Assembly (NCBI GenBank): GCA_958450325.1
Contig: OY288247.1
Location: 62,189,701-62,253,700 of the forward strand
Length of the DNA stretch: 64,000 nucleotides
Reading direction: 5' to 3'
Source of the DNA: Agrostemma githago
Lineage: Eukaryota > Streptophyta > Magnoliopsida > Caryophyllales > Caryophyllaceae
The stretch's first letter is position 1; each line of letters starts with the position of its first letter. The notes beneath the pieces are model-generated. The model did not search any database and was not told where the DNA came from. It was given only the letters and a program-made list of their open reading frames with translations. Below, one piece after another: positions 11,074 to 23,569 of the stretch. Position numbers and translations under genes: made by a program.

Positions 11074-11184
11074 CCACTCGATCGAGTGGATCAGCCCACT
11101 CGGTCGAGTAAGCTCAAAAACCCATGCAAAACCGGCGTCAAACCAGGCACTCGATCGAGTGATATGCTCCACTCGATCGAGTGA
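11074..11184. repeat. Palindrome array P2 (CTCGATCGAG cores)
   Basis: Cores start at 11077, 11099, 11150 and 11172, offsets 0, 22, 73 and 95. First core extends to CCACTCGATCGAGTGG. Lies about 128 bp upstream of the LTR TATA box. Confidence 0.9.
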
Positions 11185-11308
11185 CTCCTCTTCCATCCAA
11201 CGACGGAATCCTCTTTCCTCTCGAATTGCGTGCCTTTTCTATCTGAAGCGGTGTTTTCTTGTCACCCAAGCAAAGCTACTTTTCCTAGCCAAGGTCGGGA
11301 ACCTCTAC

Positions 11309-11316
11309 TATAAATA
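11309..11316 (+). promoter_or_regulatory. TATA box of Tat1 LTR
   Basis: TATAAATA in CTACTATAAATAGACTCCC. Transcription probably starts about 30 bp downstream. Confidence 0.65.
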
Positions 11317-12070
11317 GACTCCCTTTGCGCACAACATAGACACACATCTACAAACTATCAAGTATACACATCAATAATCACATATACAATCCAACACACC
11401 CGATAATACGCCACCCATACCTCGAAGTTCCGGCCACCTCGTCCGACCCCCTACACACCGAAACCACCATAACTCACCCGCATCTCGACGCTCCCGTGCC
11501 TAAGCCACAGTTAGACGATCCCCGTTCCGAGAATACAAAGCATGTAGGTTGAGGGTGTAAATTCAAATCCCGTCTTCTTCCTTTCTCTCTCTTTCTCCCG
11601 TCGTGTCGTCCGTCCATCGAGTCATCGTCCCCCTTTTTTTTTTTCTTTTTTTTCTTATTTTCTCTAATACCGATATTATCGTGATAACAATCTTTTTTTT
11701 TTTATGCAGAACGATCATTCTTAAAATAGGATATCGACTCTATAGTCGAATATCGTATCCACAAGAATTAAATTCACCTCGTTGATGCTAAGATAATCGT
11801 CATATGATCCTAAAAGTGAAACACGACGATTTTGACGCGGAGAGAATTTATTTTGTCTTAGTTCGATTTTCAAACGATTTGTAAGCATCTATTCAAAAAA
11901 TCACTCCGAATATTCGATATTGATTCTATAATGAAGCGTCGAATATAGCGAGTATCGAAAATTTATGTCGAGTATAAATCGTATTATTTTTAAGCGACTT
12001 AACGAAATTATTGATTTTTCGAAAAGCAATTTCGAAATCAAAAACAAAGCGAACCATAGTTCGTACAGGG

Positions 12071-12182
12071 GGCACTCGATCGAGTGCCTAGCCTACTCGA
12101 TCGAGTGGCACCCCAAAAACCGAGGCAAAAACGTTTTTTTGAGACCACTCGATCGAGTCCCTCCATAACTCGATCGAGTGGC
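12071..12182. repeat. Palindrome array P3 (CTCGATCGAG cores)
   Basis: Cores start at 12075, 12096, 12148 and 12169, offsets 0, 21, 73 and 94. The first extends to GGCACTCGATCGAGTGCC. Between cores 2 and 3 it shares a CAAAAACC and GCAAAA pattern with P2. Confidence 0.9.
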
Positions 12183-12956
12183 TCCTGGTTTGTCAAAACC
12201 GAGAGTCTTTCAGCATCCTTCAAGTCCTGATAAAATATTTTTATGACTTCGGTCATCACGTGTCAAGTCTATCACGTGACTCATCCTTTCAAAACCATCC
12301 ATCGCATTATATTTATATCATTTACAAACCGTTATCGTTATCACCGTTACTAACTTGTTTGTTTATGCCTTTTCGATTTATTTCCGTTATTTGTTTTATT
12401 ATACTAAAATGAATCTTGCATGACAAATACAACTTTGACGTTAATTTTAGATGCAGTAAATCGACATAGCAACCTATTCAAATATTCGCATGTTTAGTCA
12501 AAACATTGTTTGCATATCATCTCATCGTATTACTAACACGCGTATTCAAAAGTCAAACGATATCTTAGTAGAAGCCGCTAATGTGCGGGCGGGGTTGGGT
12601 GTTCTTTGTGAACTTCCCTACACATACCCTCACCCCTTACTCAGATCCATGGTTTCATCCGGATATCCGAACCCGTTGGCACACGAGAGTCATTCAATAC
12701 ATGGTATCCGATGACGTCGGTATTGGTATCGCAATGCAAAGGGATGAACCCAATAAACTCTGACATTCGAATGGGCCATACTTTGTGCATGGCCCACTAA
12801 GATATAAAGTGGGTTTGAATGAGCCCGAACTCCCACAAAGTTCGGTGGCGACTCCACTTAGATTTAAATTTCAGTTCGACCTATCTCACATGAGATTCAT
12901 TCGCCTCCCCAAACCCGCGCGTGGCCGCATCGGGGTGGACCTATGTCATGTGCACA

Positions 12957-15383
12957 GTTTGACATCTTTCGTGCCAACAAAATTTCAAAAATATAATAGA
13001 CCATTGTACCATTAGTATTGTGTACGTCTCGAGCAACTTTGTAGAATCAATTATTATTGTAACAGTCCTAAATTTCCGCGACCAAAATATAAGAATAAAA
13101 ACAGAAAACTTGAAGCTGTTACTCCGTAGTTAGCTCACAAGGCCAAGTGCAAGGCAAAAGAATAGTACTTCATTCCTCAAACTTTTAATGATCTTCCCAC
13201 TATATACTCATTTGGGTGAGAATAAAGTTATAAAGTGAGAAGATCTTAGAAAGTTAGACGAAGTATAAGATTTTAAAGAAATATAAATACGTTAGATAAT
13301 TAAATGAAAACGTTGCAGCGGAAGACTTAAGTCTCACAAAATCAAAACCGGTTTAAAATAAATTCAAACCAAAATCCAACATAAATATAAATGAGATTTT
13401 CTACGTGGTACCCCTGAAATTTTTACTTTTCTACATTGTACCCCTACATATTTTACTTGTATACATGGTACCCTTGTACTTTACTAAAAGTTTCTTTGGT
13501 ACCCTAAACTTTATTATTATCTTTATTAGTATCCCTAAAAAATTTTTCTCGTCAAGTTTTGAAAACAAATTACCTTTTTATGTTCAAGATTAAAAGTTAA
13601 ACGTCATTTAACATACCTAATTAACGGATAATTGAACCTAAACTAACAATTTTGTACGTGTTTGCAGTTATACTCCGAACCTAAACGGATTATATTTTTG
13701 ACGTTATATTGTCAAATCAAATGATAAAACTTAAATTAAGCTCAATTACTTGTTAATTATCTAAGTTAAATGATATTGAAGTCTTAATTCTAAGCTAAAA
13801 ACATAATCAAATGACAAAACTTGATGGAAAATTTTTTTTGGGGCGCTGGTACATTAATAATAAAATTCAAGGGTACAATGTAAAGACATAGAAAATGTAG
13901 GGGTACCATGTAGAAAAGTGAAAAATATAGGGGTATCGCGTAGAGAATCCCAATATAAATAGTTCGGAGGTAATATTAAATAATAAAATCCTTCCTCGCT
14001 CAGCATCCCGAAACCATAATGCACCCATGCAGCATGTCAAGTGTACCTATCAACTGTACTCAAAAACACAAATAGGTACAGGTTCTAGTGGGGGAACGAC
14101 CCAAAACAAAAGGATGTCATCAAAACTGAGTGAAATATTTTATAATGAAAACGTAACACAATAATTATATTATAATTTTATAGTAAACTGAAACGAGAGT
14201 TAAAAGTTACCGTCTCGATACCAAACCACAATACTGTAAAAATAGTAGTCAAACTATAAACCAACCAAAATATATTGTCACCACCTATGTGCCAAGGTCC
14301 TACCCTTTTGCACGGTCTAGAGGTACCACCTATGCTTAGCTAGACTTATTACAGCGCACAACTCACATTTGGTTAGTCAGTAGGATGATGCTGCAAAAGG
14401 AGAAAGTCTAACTACCTAGCAAGTGAGGGCCGTAAAACCTACCCGGGCCAGGAGTTCAGTTTTAGGACGAAATCCCAGGGACTTCTCAGATCCACCTTAA
14501 ACCTCATAGATCAACAAAGCTCCTAGAGTCTGTTATAACCACCAAAATTGTACCAAAACAATATCAATATGTGACTTGTGTCACAAAGTTTCAATATCCA
14601 AAATATCACAGGAGTATCATAAAAATTCACCATTGACAAAACAATTCACAAAACCGTTATAAAATTATAATTTAAATCGAATATGCTCTTTACTTAAAGG
14701 TAAAAAAAGTGAAAACGTCCTTACCTCTCAAGACGGTCAAAACTCAGCTATAATCAATCCAGAAATTTCTTCTCCTCGAACCCATGAACTACAAATAATA
14801 TAAATGATTTAATAACTAACCAACCTTGTTTCAACACTCAAACCATAACAAACTTGTCTAAGTTTTATATATATACTGTGTTAATAGACCAAGACTTGCC
14901 ACAAGGCCAGCACAACTCAAAATTTCCAATTCCCTGATCAAGTATATATATACGTTACGAGTGCATACAACTCCTCAGGCAAGTTGACCTGTTTTCTAAT
15001 GTAATTGGGGCTTTAGTCCTAATAATTTAATAAGGCCAACAAGAAGACCCCAAAACCAAACATCCAGTAAGACTACCCTCTTATAATATGGAAACCTATT
15101 ATCTTTGCATTGGTACGATGATGACACAACGATTCATAAACACAACCTCTATACTCCTTAAGATCATACCAAGGCATTATCGTGGGATTAAAACTCTATA
15201 TGACCTATAGAGCATTAAAGTAATGACAATTTTTTTACCCAAAACCGTACAAAACAGAACAATAAAACAAACCCGGCTTCCCACGCATCGATTCATATAG
15301 ACGACTATAAATTTTGAATCAAAATTGACAATCAACAAAAATTGACAAGAAAAACGGATCAAACTTAGAATATTCAGACATAC
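12957..15383. other. AT-rich repeat debris between Tat1 and the Tat2-type LTR
   Basis: No coding potential. TGTAACAGTCCTAAATTTCC at 13046-13065 resembles the terminus of a minus-oriented chromovirus LTR, and 14040-14560 has the look of such an LTR, but I cannot place its other end. Contains the MITE at 13393-13951. Confidence 0.45.
13393..13951. mobile_element. 559-bp MULE-type MITE
   Basis: Ends read GAGATTTTCTACGTGGTACC and, on the other strand, GGGATTCTCTACGCGATACC, giving long imperfect terminal inverted repeats with repeated GTACCC motifs. It is flanked by a perfect 9-bp duplication AATATAAAT (13384-13392 and 13952-13960), the length expected of Mutator-like transposition. No coding capacity. 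Confidence 0.82.
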
Positions 15384-16860
15384 TGTAGACACCCAGATTT
15401 GGATCTAATGGCTGTAGGAGTGCCCGACAAACACCCGATGATGATCGGACTACAACACAACATGATTTTACGATGTTTTAGATGATTTTTCTTTAGAACG
15501 GATCAAATGATTACTCGGAAAAATTAATTCAACATCAAGACTGTCTTAGTCATGTCATTACTGTCGCGTCGACACTAATTAGAGTCAATTCTGACACAGG
15601 GGTTCCGAATCGGTCCCGAAACACGCGAAGTCAGACCCGAGTCAACATGTTAGGTCAAGACGAGTCTCGAGATGCGCACCCGAGGCCCATCGGCGCGCGC
15701 CAAGGGTAAGAAACCTTAACAACCAAGCAATACAAAGATCACGTATAATCTCTGCTTTGGAAAGTTTTCTAACCGGATCTTCGAAATCAAAGTCGCCTCC
15801 CCTCTGGCGCCTCAAATCTGCATCGCCTCACCTCAGGCATCCCAACACTGGGTCGCATGATTCCGGGCGTCTAAAATCTTTATTTGAACTACGTGAAAAA
15901 CTATAAATACCCCTCCCTTTCCGCTCATTCGACACAACTCTTAATTCAAAATCCTCCATCTCTTCTCTACAAGCTCTATAGCCCTTCTTTAGCGTCGCAC
16001 TCCGACTTAGGCACGATCAACTCGATCGTTTTCTATTCGATTTGCATTCCATGAATCAAGACTACTCTTTGTAGTTCCTCGGGTTACTGAATCGATAAGA
16101 ACGAAAAAGGGCACCCGTGTTGACTTGCCCCCACCGTAGCGAAGCTCTGCCAGAATCACCGTCGGAAGCTAGGAGGATCTGCCTGTAGAAGTCATATCGT
16201 CACTAGGTTGTCATCTAAACACAACTTTACATATCGTACTTTTAAAATGCACTTCGATAACGTCGAGTCCGACTCATGTGGATACTAACTCCACGATGCG
16301 TCGTAAACATACGTAACGTCCACAACTTCTACCTCAAACACTAAAACACTTGAACTAAATCCGAGTAGTCATGGGATCCGTTCTCTTACGTCTACGCATC
16401 GTATCTCGTTTAGTGTACTCTCCGAGGGTGCAATTCCTCGCAATGTGATTTACTTACATTTCGCACTTATAGCTTTCGTATGATTTGCCGCATTTATGAC
16501 CATAATCGCATGCTAAATCACCTAACATGAAATTTAAAACGTAAACAAGCTAAAATTGAACAAGCGGTGGTCGGGTTCCATATTAATCCCGATGCTCACC
16601 CCTCACACGTGGTTCAACGCATCCTTATTAATACCGAACTGACACATCTTAAGCAGAATACCAGGTAAGGTATGCCTTGAGAATGATTAATATCTGTATT
16701 ATCACGTTAATACTGATTTCCTAATACGAATAATATCTAGTACTCTCTACTCTCCTACGTGCATCTTTTCATGGCCTGCTTGTCACGTGAAATCGCATGC
16801 AAAGAATGTAAAAACAATTACTTTGATGACAAAAACTTACTTGTCCTTAAAAAAATACGT
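15384..16860 (+). repeat. Tat2-type LTR B, left part
   Basis: Starts TGTAGACACCCAGATTTGG and is roughly 85-90% identical by eye to LTR C (44122 onward). TATAAATA at 15902-15909, with a 30-nt-period palindrome array just upstream (15791-15872). The sequence left of 15384 is not Tat internal sequence, so this is a 5' or solo LTR. Interrupted at 16860 by a solo LTR and resumes at 22584. Confidence 0.82.
15791..15872. repeat. Palindrome array in LTR B, 30-nt period
   Basis: Left half-sites TCGC at 15793, 15823 and 15853; right half-sites GGCG/GGCA at 15806, 15836 and 15866. The period is exactly 30 and the internal offset exactly 13. Ends 30 bp before the TATA box. Confidence 0.85.
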
Positions 16861-17384
16861 TGTAATCCCCTAAAAATTCTAATGCAAAACAGTGGTGGAA
16901 TCACTGTCGATGGGATTGAAACACATTGATGTTTAATAGATTATTGTATGATCAAAAGGTAAGTCTGAAACAAATGCCACTTTTTCTAAAAAGGGCGAAA
17001 ATAAAACTTCCAAAATCCGGTAAAAGAATCCATAAAACGAAACAACATTAATCATTATATCATTATATATATATAAAGGAGAAACTTTTCGAGCGATGTG
17101 ATTGGTCCGTTGCATCAAAACTCAATTTAGGAAAGTATCATTAATAATAAAAAAAATCAAGTAGAGAATCTTTTAATTATAATAATATATTTAATATATC
17201 ATATTTATGTGATGTTTTATAATTTTCATCTTAAAACCTTTAAATTTCGTTTAACAAAAAATAATCGTAAAAAAATTATAAAAATGAAATAATTAGATTC
17301 GTGGTAGAAAATGCTTCCATTTGAGTATAAATTTCATATTATTTGCATGAAAAAGTGATGAATTTATTACATATAAAAATAGTA

Positions 17385-19610
17385 AAGTTATCCCACATCG
17401 ACAAATTGTAATAAGGTGATGAAATACTATATTATAAATAAGAGTAATCATCCGTCCTTAGATATCCACCAAAAAAATTTTGAGTCTTGAATAACTCTTA
17501 AGATTAAGATTATAAACCTTAATTAACTATCTCACATCGAAAAATTATGATGAGATTATGAAATTTTATACTATAAATAAGAGTAATCATTGTTTTTAAA
17601 TATCAACCAAAAAGCTTTTGAGTCATCTCACATCGAAAAATTATAACAAGGTGTGATGAAACTCTATACTTCCTCCGGTTCTTTTTTAACTTCCCATTGG
17701 AAAATGACACGTAGTTTTTTGGTAACTATAAAATAATGAAATATAATGAGGGATTATGCAAGTGGGGGTAATTAAAATAATGAAGTACAATGAGGTTAGT
17801 GTATAAATAAGTTGGTAAGTTTGGTAAATATAAGAAAATAATAAGGATAGTTTAGTAAAAAGTATGTCCAAAAAAAAATCAAATGGGAAGAAAATAGAGA
17901 GTTGGACCAAAATGGTAAGTGAGAAGTTATTAGAGAGTTGGGGAAGTATTATAAATAAGAAATAAAATTACTCAGTTATATAATAAGACGATGAAATTCT
18001 ATTATAGAAATAAAAGTACTAATCATTCCTCCAAGTTATGATGCTGATGGAATTCTTTATTATAAATAAGAGTAATCATTTGTCCTTAAATATCAACAAA
18101 AAAACTTTTTAATCTTAAAAAAAGCTCTTAATATAACTACAAAGTTAAATTAAATTATCACACATCGAATGATGAGGTGTATACTATATAAAGTAATCAT
18201 TCGTTCTTAGATATAAATCAACAATATTTTAAGGCTTTAAAAAAGCTTCTAAGAATATAAAGTCAAATTATGATGAGGTAATGAAATTATAATATACGAC
18301 GGAGTATAAATAAGAGTAAAATTCATTCTTAAATATCAACCAAGAATCTTTTGAGTCTTAAAAAAAGCTCAGAAGACTATAAACTTATGTAAAATTATCT
18401 CACATCGAAAAATTATGATGAAATTCTATACAATATTATAAATAAGAGTGATCATTCGTCATTAGATATCAACAAAAAATCTTTTGAGTCTACCTAAAAA
18501 ACTTTTAAAACTATAAACAGTACAAAATTTTTCCTCATCGAAAAGTTATGATTAGGTGATGTAATTTTATATTATAAGTAAGAAAATTAATCATTCGCTC
18601 TTATGTATAAAAAAAATGTCTTCTGAGTCCTTAAAAAGTACTTAAGACTATAAACTTAGGTACTCACATCAAAAAATTATAATAAGGTGAAGAAATTCTA
18701 TTATATAAATACGAGTAATCATTCGTTCAAAAATTATAATAAGGTGATTTAATTTTATTATATAAATAAAAGTAATCTCGCTCCCGTCCGTAACTTAGAT
18801 ATAAAAAAAAACTTTTTTGAGTCTTAAAAAGAACTTTTAAAAACCATAAACTTAATTAAGCCAAATTACCCCAACATCGAATAATTATAATAAGGTGATG
18901 TAATCAATATATATATTATATATAATATAAAGATTTTTTTCAAAGAGTTTTAAACTATAAACCTAAGTAGAATTATCGCATATGAAAAATTATGTAAAAA
19001 TTATGTTGAGGTGATGAAATTCTATGTCACAAATAAGAGACATCATTCGTTTTTAGATATTATTAACCAAAAAAAATTTAATCTTATAAAAGCTCTTATA
19101 GCTATAAATTTAAGTAAATTATCCCAAATCGAGAAATTATAATAAGGTGACGACATTCTACTTTATAAATAAAAGTAATCGTTCGTCTATAGATATCAAC
19201 GATAAATCTTTTAAATCCTAAAAAGCATTCTTAAGACTATAATTAAATCAACTATAATTATCCTACATCCAAAAATTATAAGTTGATTGAATTCTATTAT
19301 ATAAATAAAAGTAATCATCGTCTTTAGATATCAATCAGAAATATTTTAGGTCCTAAAAAGATTTCTTAAAACTATAAATTTAAGTAGAATTATCACACAT
19401 TGAAAAATTATGATGAGCTGATGAAATTTTATACTATATCATAAATAATACGAGTAGAAATCATTCGTTTTAGATATTAATTAGAAAAATCTTTTGAGTC
19501 TTATAACAACTCTTAAGACTATAAATTGAAATAAAGTTATCCAATATTGAGAAATTATAATAAAACGATGAAATTTTATTATATAAATAAAAGTCTGTTA
19601 ACCAGTAGTT
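17385..19610 (+). repeat. Tandem array of about 130-145-bp units inside the Helitron
   Basis: Around 16 diverged units share the blocks CTCACATCGAAAAATTATGA, TATAAATAAGAGTAATCATT and CTTTTGAGTCTTAAAAA in constant order. Examples start near 17393, 17533, 18395, 18530, 19120, 19262, 19390 and 19535. Unit length varies by indels. Each unit carries one or more TATAAATAAG boxes. Confidence 0.8.
17669..17946. mobile_element. Stowaway-like MITE in the Helitron array
   Basis: A 278-bp interruption of one array unit. It starts CTTCCTCCGGTTCTTTTTTA and ends GGGGAAG, with TA on both sides as the likely target duplication. The consensus-like start resembles plant Tc1/mariner MITEs. Terminal repeats are short and imperfect. 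Confidence 0.55.
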
Positions 19611-22583
19611 TCACCAATTTATGTAATTTTCTAACTTGGTGTCATTATTATTGTCACTAAAAATCGGTCCATGCATCGCACGGGCTTTCCAACTAGCATT
19701 TCATTATCATAATTGTTATAAATTATCATAACACTTTACACCTCCCTAATTATCGTCATATTAGCATTTGACGTTTACCGCATATAAGACCTCCCTAAAA
19801 ACACATTCACGTAATCACATATGTGGATAGTATTCTTTTACAATCCTCTAACTTGATGTCATTATCATTGTCACTAAAAATTGGCTTTCCAACTAGTAAT
19901 AATATAAATGAGTAGGATCATGACTACTCGCTATCTTAAACCCGATCCCGCAAAACAGATAACCTGTCATGTTAAACATAACATCCACAATTCAGTGGGG
20001 AGCAACTCAGGCAGTTCTCCCAGCCATATTACATAATATTTAAGCAATAAAAGCATATTATAAGAAAATAGATTAAAACTCAAAACATTATGTATATCAA
20101 AATAGATTCAAAACCAGAAAAACCATTCAGTAGCCTAACGACGTCAAAACGAATAATGGAATATAAACCGATGATCAGTACAACTTTTACTACTAGAGAT
20201 ATGTCAAAACAACACCGAAGTGTCCCTAGTTAAGGAACTCAGTGCCCACAAAGCGACTCCTAAGCCCACTCACTAGGCAACTCAAACTATAATAGGACTG
20301 CGTTCAGCGTGGTCCTAGCCTAAGTACATGCGCATGACTCTTGAGCATAAACGATACCCAGTTCGACAATCAATGTATCCCTGACGCAAATTAACTGACC
20401 ATATAGCTGATGGCAACACCACATATCCTAGACTTATATACTGTACATTCTCATTTCCAACATTATTCCATATTCAACCAATAAATATTTTATCCAAAGA
20501 TATCTTAAATATTCCCAAAATAGTAACCTTTCAAAGATAGAAACTTTCTTCAAATAGTAACTTTCCCAAAATAAGTGTTATTATAATTAGAAATCGTTTA
20601 ACATATGAGTTATATAAAATATTTAATATTAGGCCTTGAGACATAAACATTATATTTATTAGATAAATGTATAATTAATGATTAAAAGTCTAGGAAAGTA
20701 AAAATCATAATTATTTCTCAAAAGGTTGGAGTTTAAGTAATTAAAAGTAATAATTTCAAATTTCCGGTTTTTTCAGATTTGCACTGTCTTACTATAAAAT
20801 TCATAAATAAATCATTAAAATTCAAAACGACGTAAGATCAGTGAGGTTGAAAACTGTAGACAACTTTTGTTTCTGGAGAAAATCCAAATTATTAACTTAA
20901 AAGGGTTTTTTATTCGTAGTTTTGTAAACTGACAGAATCCGACACCTATCGTATTTTCTTAATAAAACATGTTTAAAACATTATTTTGAAACAAATCCAA
21001 ATGTAAACATTAACTAGGCTATTTAAAGTTAATGTACGTAATTTGCCAAAATTAAATTAAAATTTTATTATAGGTTTTAAATTAGGTTTTACAACAACTG
21101 ACAGATTCGCGAACTAATCCGTCACAGTTTCATAAACGATTTATTGTGACGAAACTACTTTGAATTAATTTAAAATATTTAACAGACGTATAATAGACTT
21201 AAAATAGACAGTAGTCTCATTTCAAACCTTTTGAAAATAAAATCTTTAAACAGTAGTAATAAATCGTACAAAAACACTAATCGATTCTGTAACATGCTGT
21301 AATTATGTTAAAAACAATAAAACTTCCAATTTGGTAATTTATACTAAAATTCACGAAAATTAAGTGCTAAATTATTATTTGTATGTTTTTGCCTCAACCT
21401 TATAATAATTCTAGTAGATTCGAAGCACGATAAATTTAAGCATGCGATTTGTAACAATCAAAACGATAAAAACAACATGTTAGAAATCAATTACAACTAT
21501 CACTATAGTAATATAGTAAAACTACGTCTATTAGTAAAAGTCCGATTTTTAATATTACTACAAGCAACTACGACATATATATCACGCAATATCGAGTCAT
21601 GCCATCATTGTTACCTTGTTAGTCTTCGAGATCTGAATCGACAATATACTCGTCCGCCTCGGGATCTTCCAAATAGCCTGCAAAACGGTACACGTATATG
21701 GTGTTACGACCATATAAAAGCTACTCTAAAAAAAACTAAGAACGACGCGGATTAAGAGTAATTAAATTACCCTGAGTTTAGAATGGATTAGGGACGAAAC
21801 GAAGACCGAAATATTGGAACTCGATACGGAGATAGTCCGCCTAAACGAATCATAAGAACAAAGCTTGAAAGAATTTAAAAAAAAAAAATCCTACTCACGT
21901 AGAAAAGGGAAGATGATGCAAGCAGCTTGCTTGCCTGCTACTTTGTTGTTTTTTTGTAAAGAAGTAAGAAGGTTAGGACTCGGTGAAGAGTTGGATTGTT
22001 GAATAAATAAGAAACACGCTTACCAAACTCAAACTTCCCACAACTTCCCACGCTAGAGTTGGAGTAGGAATAGGAATAGGAATAGGAGGTTAGCTAAGTA
22101 GTGTAGATCATAAAATAATATAAGTGAAAATCTCGGTTGAACAATAAGTTGGGAAAATGAACTATAGAGTTTAAGGATATTTTATGAACTATCGTAAAGA
22201 GATAGTAATATAATTAATGGGTTACGAAGAAATCGGTTTAAAATTTGCATAGAAAAGAGTTAGGCCTAAACGGAAAAGAGTAAATAATATTTTTGGTCTA
22301 AAAATAAATACTGAAATATCGGGTCAAGTTAGAAGTTTATAAAAATAAGTAGTCGACTCGAGAAATCAAATGGGTCAATCTCGAGATTAGAACAATTGTT
22401 TGCAACGAAATAGTGCTACGCGACGAATAGATAAATGATTTTATTTTATTTTTAAAAAAATAGAAATTTGGTTTGACAAAAGAGATAGGAATTGATATCA
22501 AAATTGACGGAATAGAGTACAGAGTTACGATATAATCGTTAACAAAAGTCGGTTTTATTTCAATAAAATAGCGGGTGTATACA

Positions 22584-22992
22584 GACGTAGCGAAAATATA
22601 GGGTTAAAACAACGGATGTTATCGCATTTCCGCCGCAACTAAGAAATGAAGTTATCAGCCCATCTATTGATTAGTAGAGGCCGCTACGTGCGGGCGGGAT
22701 TGGGTGTTGATGTCTATCGGATGTTGGCTTCCCAATACGTACCCTCACCCCTTACTCAAAATTTACAGTTTCCGGATGTCTGAAACCAGTGGCAATGAGA
22801 GTCATTCTAGACATGGAATGCTTAAGGGTACAAGTCTTTATCTTTAGGTCCCCATGTCACTAAGCTTTGAGCCGGCTAAGGATTAAAGTTGACTTGAACG
22901 GTTTCGGAGTATCTCAAAATTACTCGGTGGCGACTCCACAAATCGGCAACAAATTCGGTTCACTAAAAAGGTCGTTAGATCAAACATATCGG
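22584..22992 (+). repeat. Tat2-type LTR B, right part
   Basis: Aligns with LTR C 45600-46012: shared TAGGGTTAAAACAA, the conserved U5 block (22672-22760) and GGTGGCGACTCCAC (22926-22939). Similarity to LTR C stops at about 22992, after CATATCGGCCTT. Confidence 0.8.
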
Positions 22993-23569
22993 CCTTCCTG
23001 GAAATTTCAATCAATGAAATCAAGTTATCTAACACGGTTACACCAACAAAACATTTTTTCACACACCGTTACTATCGCCAAAGTTCCAACCAATGGGATA
23101 TAAGCGTCGAACACGGTCACACCTTCATTCATTTTTAAAACTTTTCAAAACACCGTTATAACCACCTAGATTCCCGTAACGAGAATTTGGCTACACTTTT
23201 AAAGCACCACCACGGACACCTTGTTTTCTTAAACTCCTAACTAATAGAAGTCTCGATGACAACGAAACCCTAAAATTTTCGCATCTTTTCAAAACCGGTT
23301 CTTCTACAACCGTATTTTTGCAAAAACACAATTCATACCTTTGCTATCGTCAATTTTTCAACTCATGAACTCTTGACACCTGCATGGCAACACTTTCCGA
23401 CATATCACAAATGATGTAACTTAACCATCGTAATGTCGATTTCAAAACTTCCACTTTCGAAAACTCGCTTTTCAAACTCATCCATTTTTGAGAACATCAA
23501 AAATCATTTGATTACAAGCCGGGATCGAGATCAATTCCTTACGTCGTACAACCGTGTGATTAACAGTCT
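22993..23569. other. Unassigned stretch
   Basis: No coding region or structured repeat recognised. It may contain the end of LTR B and decayed chromovirus internal sequence. Confidence 0.4.

Larger units (their letters stand above)
1..12956 (+). mobile_element. Tat1: Tat-lineage Ty3/gypsy retrotransposon, 5' end outside window
   Basis: The order gag, protease, RT, RNase H, second (archaeal-type) RNase H, integrase, long 3' region and LTR is that of the Tat lineage; the second RNase H is diagnostic. The 5' LTR and primer site lie left of the window. The 3' LTR begins at 10657 with TGTAGACACCCA after a purine-rich tract (GAGTGGGAG). All coding parts carry stops or frameshifts, so this is a dead copy. 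A Cassandra element interrupts pol at 4682-5959. Bases 1-106 are untranslated leader; CTTACAG at about 84-90 resembles a splice acceptor and has a counterpart (TTCCACAG) just before the gag start of Tat2. Confidence 0.9.
10657..12956 (+). repeat. Tat1 3' LTR (2.3 kb)
   Basis: Starts TGTAGACACCCACATTTGG and probably ends GTGCACA at 12956. A TATAAATA box lies at 11309-11316. Two palindrome arrays (11074-11184 and 12071-12182) lie upstream and far downstream of it. It shares with the Tat2 LTRs a hairpin near the 5' end (10710-10723), a conserved U5 block (12566-12650) and GGTGGCGACTCCAC (12844-12857). Sequence after 12956 no longer looks like Tat. The end point is inferred from TG/CA termini only. 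Confidence 0.8.
17060..19897 (+). mobile_element. Non-autonomous Helitron with internal tandem array
   Basis: The left end TATATATATAAAGGAGAAAC resembles the 5' end of plant Helitrons. The right end has the Helitron hairpin and terminal CTAG: CCATGCATCGCACGGGCTTT at about 19671-19690, then CCAACTAG. A second, hairpin-less terminal copy (GGCTTTCCAACTAG) ends at 19897 and is followed by T. Removing 17060-19897 rejoins sequences that align with the plus-strand LTR copy near 27180-27215, which supports both borders. No Rep/helicase gene. Confidence 0.7.
16861..22583 (-). mobile_element. Chromovirus solo LTR inserted in LTR B (contains a Helitron)
   Basis: Minus-strand copy of the LTR at 23897-27378. 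Its start reads TGTATACACCCGC (from 22583) and its end GGGGATTACA (to 16861). A shared landmark (GGCTGG, TGCTCCCCACTGA and TGTTATGTTTAACATGACAGG) matches the plus copy near 27065-27135. Flanks are TACGT (16856-16860) and GACGT (22584-22588), a 5-bp target duplication with one difference. No primer site or coding sequence adjoins, so it is a solo LTR. Without the Helitron it would be about 2.9 kb. Confidence 0.8.

Noticed and set aside
9144..12182. Palindrome arrays as a CRISPR-like array
   Set aside because: Repeats are only 14-18 nt, spacing alternates 22 and 51, there are no cas genes, and the context is a plant LTR retrotransposon.
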